This document shows, in pieces, positions 55,772 through 63,294 of a stretch of DNA of 64,000 nucleotides (position 1 is the first letter of the stretch; each line of letters starts with the position of its first letter). The notes beneath the pieces were generated by a model. That model saw nothing but the letters and a program-made list of their open reading frames with translations, made no database searches and was not told the origin of the DNA. Both the position numbers and the translations under genes were made by a program. The DNA comes from an uncultured Campylobacter sp. (lineage in GTDB: Bacteria; Campylobacterota; Campylobacteria; Campylobacterales; Campylobacteraceae). The DNA lies in assembly GCF_937996225.1 (NCBI RefSeq), contig NZ_CALKTC010000010.1, forward strand, positions 6,110 to 70,109, written 5' to 3'.

Positions 55772-57241
55772 ATGCTTAAAAAAACCAAAATCCTAGCGAC
55801 CATCGGACCCGCAAGCGACAGCGAAGAGATGATGAGCGCGATGGTAAAGGCGGGCTGCAACGCCTTTAGGATGAACTTCAGCCACGGCACGCACGAGTAT
55901 CACGAGGCAAATTTAAACAAAATCCGCGCCGTAGAAAAGAGCATGGGCGTGCGCGTAGGCGTCTTTCAGGACATCAGCGGTCCAAAGATCCGCGTCGGCA
56001 AACTCGAGGAAAATTTTAAACTAAAAACGGGCGATAAAATCACCTTCCTTCCTCGCGAAATAATCGGCAAAAAGAGCGCGGAAGGCGAATACGAGCTGTG
56101 TATCAACCACCCAGAAATTTTGCCGCTGATGAAAGCAGGCGAGTTTATCTACCTCTACGACGGCTCGATCCGTGCCAAGGTAGTCGCGGTAAGCGAGCAA
56201 GGCGTGCGAGCGGTGCTCGAAAATGACGGCTTTTTAAGCTCAAATAAGGGGGTGAACTTCCCAAACACCCGCCTAAATATCGACGTCATCACGCAAAAAG
56301 ACCTCGAGGATCTGCGCTGGGGCGCGGCGCACGGCGTAAATTTCGTAGGCATCTCCTTCGTGCAGTCGCAAAACGACATCCTGCGCGTGCGCGAAATTTT
56401 AAACTCTCTGGGCTCAAAGGCTAAAATTTACGCCAAGATCGAGAAATTCGACGCTGTAGAAAACATCGAGCAGATCATCGAAGCAAGCGACGGCATAATG
56501 GTCGCGCGCGGAGATCTGGGCATCGAGATGCCGTTTTATGAGATTCCGCGTATCCAAAAGCGCATCATAGCGTTAGCCAACGCCCGCTCAAAGCCCGTCA
56601 TCACCGCTACGCAGATGATGCTTAGCATGACCGAGCACGAGCGCGCTACCAGAGCCGAGATCAGCGACGTCGCAAACGCCGTACTCGACGGCACCGACGC
56701 CGTGATGCTAAGCGAGGAAAGCGCCATCGGCAAAAACCCCGCAGCCGTGGTCGCCGCGATGAGCGAGACGATCCGCGAGACCGAAAAGATCTATCCTTAC
56801 GATAAATTTAACGATTACGATTTCTACGACGAGACCGATATGATCACCTCAAGCACCGCAGCGCTCGCCGCAAGACTGGGCGCGGGCGCGATACTTTCGA
56901 TCACGGGCTCGGGGCGCTCGGCGATCAAACTCGCACGCAACCGCGCCAAAATCGACATCATCGCAATCGCACACGACGAGCAGACCGCGCACGCGCTAAG
57001 TCTCGTGTGGGGCGTAAATCCCGCGATGGTTAAGGAAAAAACGAGTATCAACTCGCTGCTCGCACGTATCATAAGCGAGGCTCTGCAGCGCGGACTCATC
57101 GAAGAGGACGGTACCTATGTGATGACGGCGGGCTTTCAAAGCGGGCATCCCGGCAGCACCGACTACATCCGCATCATCAAAAGAGATCAGATCGATTTCT
57201 ACCGCGACGCGGCAACAACAGGCTTTGAAAGTAAAATTTAA
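55772..57241 (+). CDS. pyk: Pyruvate kinase
   Basis: Converts PEP and ADP to pyruvate and ATP. It has KTKILATIGPAS, FRMNFSHGTHEYH, the nucleotide-binding DISGPKIRVG, the catalytic Lys in IYAKIEKFDAVENI, the metal site MVARGDLGIEMP, and TATQMMLSM. The C-terminal allosteric domain is present. Length of 489 aa is normal. AAAGGAGAAAAG precedes the ATG. Confidence 0.97.
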   Translation: MLKKTKILATIGPASDSEEMMSAMVKAGCNAFRMNFSHGTHEYHEANLNKIRAVEKSMGVRVGVFQDISGPKIRVGKLEENFKLKTGDKITFLPREIIGKKSAEGEYELCINHPEILPLMKAGEFIYLYDGSIRAKVVAVSEQGVRAVLENDGFLSSNKGVNFPNTRLNIDVITQKDLEDLRWGAAHGVNFVGISFVQSQNDILRVREILNSLGSKAKIYAKIEKFDAVENIEQIIEASDGIMVARGDLGIEMPFYEIPRIQKRIIALANARSKPVITATQMMLSMTEHERATRAEISDVANAVLDGTDAVMLSEESAIGKNPAAVVAAMSETIRETEKIYPYDKFNDYDFYDETDMITSSTAALAARLGAGAILSITGSGRSAIKLARNRAKIDIIAIAHDEQTAHALSLVWGVNPAMVKEKTSINSLLARIISEALQRGLIEEDGTYVMTAGFQSGHPGSTDYIRIIKRDQIDFYRDAATTGFESKI

Positions 57242-57670
57242 AGCGCAGCTAAAGGCAGTAAAGTCAGAGGCTGCAGATAAATTTAATTTCGCTACGAGAT
57301 TACGAGTAGCAACGTCGCGTTTATGTCGTGATAGAATTTGCTAAATTTAATTCCATTGCGAGATGACGGTGCAGGGATTTAGCCACTAAAACTTTGGTGG
57401 CGCTTTGGCGGCTTTATTTCACGCAGATCAAGAACCAGCACGCGAACATTTATGCCTTTGATTTCATGGCTCACCGCGGACTGGCAAATTTATTTTATGC
57501 GACACCGCGCAATGCCGCGGTCGGTTTATAGCCGCATTCAGCGATAAATGACTAACATACGACGCTTAGAAGGGTGAAATTTAAATTTAAAATTTGCAGA
57601 TAAAATTCCGCGCTAAAAGCAGGCTGCGGTGCGACAAGATTATGGCAAGATTATAATTAAAAGGCAAAAT
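57242..57670. other. Spacer between pyk and the merT-like gene
   Basis: About 430 bp without a supported gene. A TATAAT at 57652-57657 could be a -10 box, but a start from it would leave almost no leader before the TTG at 57671. Confidence 0.4.
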
Positions 57671-58072
57671 TTGAAAACCAAACTAGAAAATTCCGCGCAA
57701 GAAACCTTGACGCAAAAGCGAGAATATCCTGGCAAAAATCGCTTCAACACGCGCAGTCTGTGGCTGATATTCGCTGCGATTTTTAGCGCGGTTGCGGCGA
57801 CGTTTTGCTGCCTGCCCGCGCTTTTATTTTTGATTTTCGGCGCGAGTTTTTCCATTTTTTCGGGCGCGGAGGCGCTGGAAGGTTACCGTGCACCACTTTC
57901 TGCGTTAGCGCTTTTTTGCTTCGCGCTTTCTGCATTTTTCTTTTTCAAAAAGCCGCGCGCATGCTCGCTGCAAAGCGGGCGTAAAAAATGGATTCTGATC
58001 TACGCGCTCTTAGGGGCCTTGCTTGCCTTTATGCTTACATATCCCGAAATTTTAGGAGGGCTTTATGCGTAA
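57671..58072 (+). CDS. MerT-like heavy-metal transport protein
   Basis: A small inner-membrane protein with three hydrophobic segments. The first contains ATFCCLPALLFLIFG, the vicinal Cys pair plus Pro of MerT, which takes metal from periplasmic MerP. The cytoplasmic loop has one Cys (RACSLQS) instead of the usual pair. I start at TTG 57671, which has AAAGG seven bases upstream; the frame also opens at GTG 57629. It overlaps the merP-like gene by 8 bp. No merA or merR is nearby, so the substrate may be a metal other than mercury. Confidence 0.75.
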   Translation: MKTKLENSAQETLTQKREYPGKNRFNTRSLWLIFAAIFSAVAATFCCLPALLFLIFGASFSIFSGAEALEGYRAPLSALALFCFALSAFFFFKKPRACSLQSGRKKWILIYALLGALLAFMLTYPEILGGLYA

Positions 58073-58325
58073 AATTTTGTTTTTGATGCTTGGATTTACG
58101 GCGCTTTTTGCCGACAAAGAGGTTAAAATTTACGTGGAAAAAATCCACTGCCCGCTCTGCACTACGATCGTGCGAAAGGCGCTTTTGCAAACGCCAGGAG
58201 TGATAAGCGCAAAGGTTTCGCAGCAGAGCAAAACAGCAACCATCGTAGCAAAAGATGATACAAACGCGACCGCGATGCTTGAGGCGATCGCAAAAACGGG
58301 CTATGAAGGCGTAATCGTAAAATAA
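58065..58325 (+). CDS. MerP-like periplasmic heavy-metal-binding protein
   Basis: 86 aa. A signal peptide (MRKILFLMLGFTALFA) precedes one heavy-metal-associated domain: VKIYVEKIHCPLCTTIVRK, where HCPLC is the CxxC metal site, and a typical GVISAKVSQQSKTATIVA core. It would hand metal to the MerT-like protein encoded just before. RBS AGGAGGGCTTT precedes the ATG. Confidence 0.85.
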   Translation: MRKILFLMLGFTALFADKEVKIYVEKIHCPLCTTIVRKALLQTPGVISAKVSQQSKTATIVAKDDTNATAMLEAIAKTGYEGVIVK

Positions 58326-58603
58326 AAATCCCCGGCAAAATTCGGACTAAATTTTAAATAAATTCTTGCTAAATTTCGATAGAATTCATGCGACTTTACG
58401 TAAAATTTCATTTTGTGCAGCTTGCCTGCAGCGTAAGCTAGCGCGATTGAAATTCTGCGCGTATTTTGCGGAAGCTCTATGCCGGCGCGGTCGCGTTTAA
58501 ATTTAGCTGAATTTCGCAAGCGCTTAAGCGAGTGCGGTTGCTTTTAAATTCAACGGGCGTGTCGCAATAACGCGCGGATATAATAAATTCAAAAGGAGCA
58601 AAC

Positions 58604-59881
58604 ATGCAAAAAAACGAGGTTATGAACGATTTTAAGAAGCTGTGCGAGATACCTCACTGTAGCTGCGAAACGGAGCAGATGAGGGAGTTTTTGGTGGATT
58701 TTGCGCGCTGCCAGGGCTTTAGCGTAAACGTCGATCAGGCGGGCAACATTCACGCCGTAAAGGGCGAGCCTAAAATCTGTCTGCAAAGCCACTACGACAT
58801 GGTTTGCGTGGGCGCAGCGCCGAATTTGCAGCTCATCGAAGAAAACGGCATCCTAAGGGCGAAAAACTCGAGCTTGGGCGCTGACGACGGTATCGGCGTG
58901 GCGATGATGATGGGCGCGATGCGGGAGTTTGCAAATTTAGAGTGCTTATTTACCAATGACGAAGAGGTCGGGCTCGTGGGTGCAAACGCCTTTAAGGGTA
59001 AAATTCTATCGCCAAATTTGCTAAATTTAGATAGCGAAGAGGACGACCGCGTGACGCTAGGCTGCGCCGGCGGCATAAACGTGAGCGCAAAAATCGGCGC
59101 GCAAGGCGTCAGAAAGAGCGGTAAAATTTACGAGATCGGCGTCACCGGGCTTAGCGGCGGGCACTCGGGCAACGAGATACACAAAAATATCCCAAACGCA
59201 ACGAAGCTGCTAGCGAAATTTCTTACCGAGGAGGGCTGTGAGCTTATTAGCCTGGACTTTGGCGAGAGGAGCAACTCGATCCCCGCAAACGCCGTGTGCA
59301 AGGCGCTCTGTGCGCATGAGCCAAAACAGCGCGGCCTTGCGTGGGTAAAGAGCCTGGGCGAGGGCGAAGCGGACGTGCTGGTAAATAGCGGTAAAATTTT
59401 GGCACTCATCAACTCCTTTGCCCAGGGCGTGCGTAGCTACGACACGCAGCTTGGCATGGTAAACGAAAGCATAAATCTCTCGACCGTTAAGCAGAAGGGT
59501 GAAGTGATCAAGTTTGATTTTTTCGCTCGCGCGATGAAGCGCGAGGGGCTCGAAAATCTTGGCTTTGAGACCGCTACGCTAGCTAGCGCGCTGGGCTTTG
59601 ATGTGAGAGTAGCCGACCGCTCGGCGAACTGGGCTCCGTGCATCAGCGACTTCGCGCATCTGGTGCTTGAGGAGTTGCAAAAACAAAAGCCGCAGGCCAA
59701 ATTTGCTGCCGTGCATGCAGGCCTTGAGTGCGGAGTACTGGTCGCAAAACAGCCCGAGCTGCAAGCCTGCTCCATAGGCCCGAACATCCACTCGCCACAC
59801 TCCGTAAACGAGCACTGCGAGATAGCGTCGGTGGAGATGATGGCGGAAGTCGTAAGAAGCATCATCGCTAGACTTCAGTAG
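58604..59881 (+). CDS. pepD: Aminoacyl-histidine dipeptidase PepD (M20C)
   Basis: A two-zinc cytosolic dipeptidase for Xaa-His and similar dipeptides. Metal and active-site motifs: QSHYDMVC (His, Asp), SLGADDGIGVAMMM (bridging Asp), TNDEEVGLVGA (catalytic Glu pair), LNLDSEE, and a C-terminal GPNIHSPHSVNEHCE His. Length is 425 aa, shorter than E. coli PepD (485). AAAAGGAGCAAAC precedes the ATG. Amino acids and peptides are main nutrients for this group. Confidence 0.93.
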   Translation: MQKNEVMNDFKKLCEIPHCSCETEQMREFLVDFARCQGFSVNVDQAGNIHAVKGEPKICLQSHYDMVCVGAAPNLQLIEENGILRAKNSSLGADDGIGVAMMMGAMREFANLECLFTNDEEVGLVGANAFKGKILSPNLLNLDSEEDDRVTLGCAGGINVSAKIGAQGVRKSGKIYEIGVTGLSGGHSGNEIHKNIPNATKLLAKFLTEEGCELISLDFGERSNSIPANAVCKALCAHEPKQRGLAWVKSLGEGEADVLVNSGKILALINSFAQGVRSYDTQLGMVNESINLSTVKQKGEVIKFDFFARAMKREGLENLGFETATLASALGFDVRVADRSANWAPCISDFAHLVLEELQKQKPQAKFAAVHAGLECGVLVAKQPELQACSIGPNIHSPHSVNEHCEIASVEMMAEVVRSIIARLQ

Positions 59882-59908
59882 TTTGGAAAGGCTTGTCTTT
59901 TGAGCGTC

Positions 59909-59987
59909 TTTGAATGAGTTTGAAATTTTAAGTCTGCGACAGACTACCTGTCTAGCCTTGACTTAAAATTTCTACACAACATTCAAA
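59909..59987. repeat. Nested inverted repeat downstream of pepD
   Basis: Three stems nest about one centre: TTTGAATG (59909-59916) with CATTCAAA (59980-59987); GAAATTTTAAGTC (59922-59934) with GACTTAAAATTTC (59960-59972), a perfect 13 bp; and GACAG (59938-59942) with CTGTC (59948-59952). It starts 28 bp past the pepD stop. It could be a terminator-like or processed structure; no U-run follows. Confidence 0.65.
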
Positions 59988-60323
59988 TCTATCTCAAAAA
60001 TGCTTCGCCTTTAAATTTTTGCGGTGGTTTGTCTTTTTCCTTTATGCGTCGTTGGAAACTCGGTCGGTTTCGGTCACGTATTGCGTATACGCTCCTTCGC
60101 TTCCGTCGTTTCCGCCTAGTCTAAAGAAAAAATACTTCGCCTTTAAAATTTTGTAGTGACCCTTCTTTTGAGCGTCTTTATAGAAATTACGCTTACGGCG
60201 TCGCTACGCTGGTTTTGAAAGAGATTTTTGCTTTGTTGCACTCGCAACTGCAAGCAGAACGCAAATTTTCGCTCCGCAGGCTATATGACGGGGCTGCTTG
60301 CCGAAATAGAAATTTAAAAGGAT
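59988..60323. other. Spacer with short direct repeats
   Basis: About 335 bp without a supported gene. CTTCGCCTTTAAA plus T-run occurs near 60003 and 60134, and TTTTGAGCGTCTTT occurs near 59899 and 60166, so pieces of this spacer and the preceding inverted repeat are duplicated. ATTTAAAAGGAT at the right end is the ribosome site of the next gene. Confidence 0.45.
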
Positions 60324-60542
60324 ATGAAAATGGAAAACCAGATCAAAAATTTTCTACAAAACTGCGAGCAGATCGTTAAATCACAAGCAAAGCAATATGA
60401 AAACCATAGCTCTTTCGCAACCAAAATTCCACCCGTTTTTATACTGCCTTATGATGAATTTGAGAAAAAATATGGCTCAAATTTATATTTGGATGGTAGC
60501 TTTGACGTACTGGTGTTTGACGGCGATCTTAGCCTGTCGTGA
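60324..60542 (+). pseudogene. 5' part of a gene interrupted by in-frame TGA
   Basis: 72 codons from an ATG with AAAAGGAT ahead, ending at TGA (60540-60542). The frame beyond the stop is open and is the same frame as the 349-aa ORF at 60612, with no further stop for 22 codons in between. The join reads DVLVFDGDLSLS, stop, CTINSAWLEDKFSEAGG, then MFVNGNLSTGGD. Alternating (V)xGxL strand motifs on both sides of the TGA continue one pattern. I read it as one gene of ~445 codons with a nonsense change (for example from TGG or CGA). It is not recognised functionally. Confidence 0.6.
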
Positions 60543-60611
60543 TGCACGATAAATTCCGCATGGCTTGAGGATAAATTTAGCGAAGCGGGCGGTAAAAATA
60601 CCGCACGAGCG

Positions 60612-61661
60612 ATGTTTGTTAACGGAAATTTATCCACCGGCGGCGATATCGTCGATGATGATTATCTGTTTTTACAGGTTGCTAAAGATACGACGTGCAA
60701 TTATCTGCATTCGCAGGACGGCGTTATCGCAATCGGCGGCAATCTAACGGCGCTTTGGGGCATAAGCGGTGAATACAACGACGGAATGTTGCAGGTTTTT
60801 GGAAAAACGCAAGCGCCGTATATCGTCTCAAACGACCACGCAATGCCTGATCATAGCGCTAGCGAATGCGTCTATGTCCTAGACGGACGGATCGGTCAAA
60901 GCTACCTAGGCGCGCTTGATGGTTGGGAATTTTTTGAAGATTGCGAGCTGATGTTTAAGGACGGAATTTGCGAAGATGAGCATCAGATCGATATTTCCGC
61001 CTTTTTTAAATTCGTAAAAAAGGGCGCTAATCCGCTAGTGGATTTTAAAACTTTTGAAGCTAGAAAAGCCGCCTGGGACGAAGAAAATGAAGAGCAGGAG
61101 GTCGAAGATACAGGCGATCTGCCCAAAAATTCCGAGACTATCGCCGAGATGATATATTTAGAAAATTTCAGCGGCAGCGATGAGGAGCTATACGAGTACA
61201 TGGTGAGCGAATTCGGGGCTATAGAAAAAATCGGCGATGAAAGCGAAAAATATGCCTATGGCGGCAAGGCCTTCGAGCTATCTATCGTTGCGGCGAGGAT
61301 GGCGGAAAATTGGCGGCTGATTACCCAGCGTTACTCTGCGCAGCAGATAGACGAGCTACGCAAAATCATCATTAAAAGTGCGACGAATTTAGCCGATTAT
61401 TTTTTAAAAATCGGCGATAAAAAACAGCTTGCGTTCATCTATGAATTTTTAAACGATGATGCGGTAAGCATCGAAAAAGACGAGCCGTTTTTATACGAAA
61501 CGCTGGTGCGCGTTGGCTTGGAGCTGCAAGATTACGATAGCACTTACGCGTTAGTGTCCGTCATCGATAAAAAGTCTGAATTTTTGCCGCAGGAGATGGT
61601 AAAAAGCATCGCGGACGTGATTAAAAGCGAAGGATACCGGGCTTGGCTGGCAAAACAGTAG
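60612..61661 (+). CDS. 3' part of the interrupted gene, beta-solenoid-like protein
   Basis: 349 aa, no signal peptide. Residues ~1-95 carry repeats FVNGNLSTGGD, VIAIGGNLTALWG and LQVFGKTQAPYIVSNDHAMP that suggest a polymer-forming or bactofilin-like solenoid. The rest is acidic and alpha-helical by composition (EEQEVEDTGDLP, DKKQLAFIYEFL). The ATG has no good ribosome site, which supports it being the 3' half of the gene starting at 60324. It may be made only by readthrough or not at all. Family not recognised. Confidence 0.65.
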   Translation: MFVNGNLSTGGDIVDDDYLFLQVAKDTTCNYLHSQDGVIAIGGNLTALWGISGEYNDGMLQVFGKTQAPYIVSNDHAMPDHSASECVYVLDGRIGQSYLGALDGWEFFEDCELMFKDGICEDEHQIDISAFFKFVKKGANPLVDFKTFEARKAAWDEENEEQEVEDTGDLPKNSETIAEMIYLENFSGSDEELYEYMVSEFGAIEKIGDESEKYAYGGKAFELSIVAARMAENWRLITQRYSAQQIDELRKIIIKSATNLADYFLKIGDKKQLAFIYEFLNDDAVSIEKDEPFLYETLVRVGLELQDYDSTYALVSVIDKKSEFLPQEMVKSIADVIKSEGYRAWLAKQ

Positions 61662-61729
61662 GTCCCGAAAAGTAAAATTTCATAAAATTTAAATCCGTAA
61701 AATTTAACTCGCGAACATAGACTTAAATT

Positions 61730-62371
61730 TTACGGAAAATTCTTATCCTTGCTGCTGCACAGCTCGTTTAAAAAGCACTCCTTGCAGTTTGGCTTTATCG
61801 CTTTACAGGTGTAGCGGCCGAAAAGCACCATGCCTTGGTGCAGCCTGCCGAGATCCGTCTTAAAAGCCTCGCTAAGATCGCGCTCCGTAAGCTCGGGCGT
61901 CTTTGCACGGCTCAGCCCCAGGCGATGCGCGACGCGAAAGACGTGCGTATCCACCGCCATCACGTTTGCGCCCGCGCCCTCCAAAAGCACGACGTGAGCG
62001 GTCTTTTGCCCCACGCCCGCAAGAGATTTTAGCCCCGCTTCATCTAGAGGAATGACGCCTCCGAAGTCGCGAACCACCGCCTGCGCCATTTTGATTAAAT
62101 TTACCGCTTTGTTGTTGTAGAAATTGCACGAGCTAATTAGCAGCTTAACGCTCGCCAGATTGGCCTTTGCAAGCTCCGCAACGCTCGGGAATTCCGCAAA
62201 AAAGCGCGGCGTGATCAAATTTACCCGCTTGTCGGTGCACTGCGCGCTAAGCATCACGCAGACCAAAAGCTGATAAGTGTCTTTAAATTTCAGCTCGCTG
62301 CGCTCTTCTGCGAAGTTTTGCAGAATTCTCTTTTTTATCTCTAAAATATCTTTCTTACTTCTCATTTGCAT
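61730..62371 (-). CDS. nth: Endonuclease III
   Basis: A bifunctional DNA glycosylase/AP lyase for oxidised pyrimidines. It has the HhH motif LKSLAGVGQKTAHVV with the catalytic Lys, AVDTHVFRVAHRLG with the Asp, and the C-terminal 4Fe-4S site CKAIKPNCKECFLNELC. Length is 213 aa. GAGGAA precedes the start; ATG 62365 has better spacing than 62371. It is divergent from peb4, as in C. jejuni. Confidence 0.96.
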   Translation of the reverse strand: MQMRSKKDILEIKKRILQNFAEERSELKFKDTYQLLVCVMLSAQCTDKRVNLITPRFFAEFPSVAELAKANLASVKLLISSCNFYNNKAVNLIKMAQAVVRDFGGVIPLDEAGLKSLAGVGQKTAHVVLLEGAGANVMAVDTHVFRVAHRLGLSRAKTPELTERDLSEAFKTDLGRLHQGMVLFGRYTCKAIKPNCKECFLNELCSSKDKNFP

Positions 62372-62413
62372 TTCCTCAAGGCGGAATTCTACCCTAAAAT
62401 TCTAAAGTACAGT

Positions 62414-62441
62414 TTGATTGTTAACAACTTTGAGTTATAAT
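62414..62441 (+). promoter_or_regulatory. Promoter of peb4
   Basis: TATAAT at 62436-62441 with TTGATT (62414-62419) 16 bp upstream, 27 bp before the ATG. It lies between the divergent nth and peb4 genes. Confidence 0.6.
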
Positions 62442-62467
62442 CGCCGTTAAAATTTTTTTAAGGAATT

Positions 62468-63280
62468 ATGATGAAAAAAGTTTTATTTACAGCACTTAGT
62501 TTGGCTGCCGCTATCAGCCTCAACGCTACCGTTTACGCTACCGTAAATGGCAAAGACGTAACCGAAAAAGAGCTTGCTCCGCTACTTCAAGGCATAGGCA
62601 ATGTAGATATCGCCGCTCTTAACGCGGATCAAAAGAAGGAGCTTATCGATAAAGGTATCGATCTGATGCTGCTAACGGATGAAGCTAAAAAATCGGGCGT
62701 TATGGACGAAGACGTTTATAAAAAAGAGCTTGAAATCGTAAAAGATAACTTAGCACTTCGTGTATGGCAGGCTAAAGAAGCCAGCAAAATAAATATTGAT
62801 GATAAAGAAATAGCCGATTTTTATAACAAAAACAAAGCGCGCTTTACCGAGCCTGCGAGAATCAAAGCGGCTCAGATCGTCGTTAAAACCGAAGCTGAGG
62901 CAAACGATATTATTAAGCAGTTAAAAGGGCTTAGCGACAGTGCACTATTTACTAAATTTGCAGAGCTTGCCAAAGCCAAATCTATCGATCCGCAGGCTAA
63001 ACAAACCGGCGGCGAGCTAGGCTGGATGCCTAGCGATCAGGTCAAGCCTTTTGCCGATGCGATCTCTAAGATAAAAGATGGTCAAATCACTACTAAAGCT
63101 ATTAAAAGCAGAGTCGGATACCACGTCGTATTAAAAGAGGAGTCTCAAGCTAAAAAGCAGTTAAGTCAAAGCGAAGCAAAGCCTTTTATTGAGCGCGTGC
63201 TTAGACAGCAAAAAGCGGCGAAAGTAGTCGAGCAAAAAGCGGCAGATCTTCACAAAAACGCTAAAATCGAGTATAAATAA
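62468..63280 (+). CDS. cbf2: PEB4/Cbf2-like periplasmic peptidyl-prolyl isomerase
   Basis: A SurA-like chaperone for outer-membrane proteins. Signal peptide MKKVLFTALSLAAAISLNA. Then a chaperone helical domain (~25-125) and a parvulin domain (~128-230) with PARIKAAQIVVKTEAEAN, GGELGWMPSDQVKPFADAI, and VGYHVVLKEE. A basic C-terminal helix follows. Two ATGs in tandem (62468, 62471) are possible. Length of 270 aa matches C. jejuni PEB4. fbaA follows 14 bp downstream, an arrangement known in C. jejuni. Confidence 0.95.
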   Translation: MMKKVLFTALSLAAAISLNATVYATVNGKDVTEKELAPLLQGIGNVDIAALNADQKKELIDKGIDLMLLTDEAKKSGVMDEDVYKKELEIVKDNLALRVWQAKEASKINIDDKEIADFYNKNKARFTEPARIKAAQIVVKTEAEANDIIKQLKGLSDSALFTKFAELAKAKSIDPQAKQTGGELGWMPSDQVKPFADAISKIKDGQITTKAIKSRVGYHVVLKEESQAKKQLSQSEAKPFIERVLRQQKAAKVVEQKAADLHKNAKIEYK

Positions 63281-63294
63281 TATAGGAGCTAAAA

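Noticed and set aside
57652..57657. TATAAT as the promoter of the merT-like gene
   Set aside because: The start it predicts (~57664) would fall on the ribosome site of the chosen TTG, so the two cannot both be right.
60540..60545. Selenocysteine at the TGA (TGA TGC)
   Set aside because: I could not find a convincing SECIS-type hairpin right after the TGA (only a 4-bp ATGC/GCAT pairing), and the protein has no redox family features.
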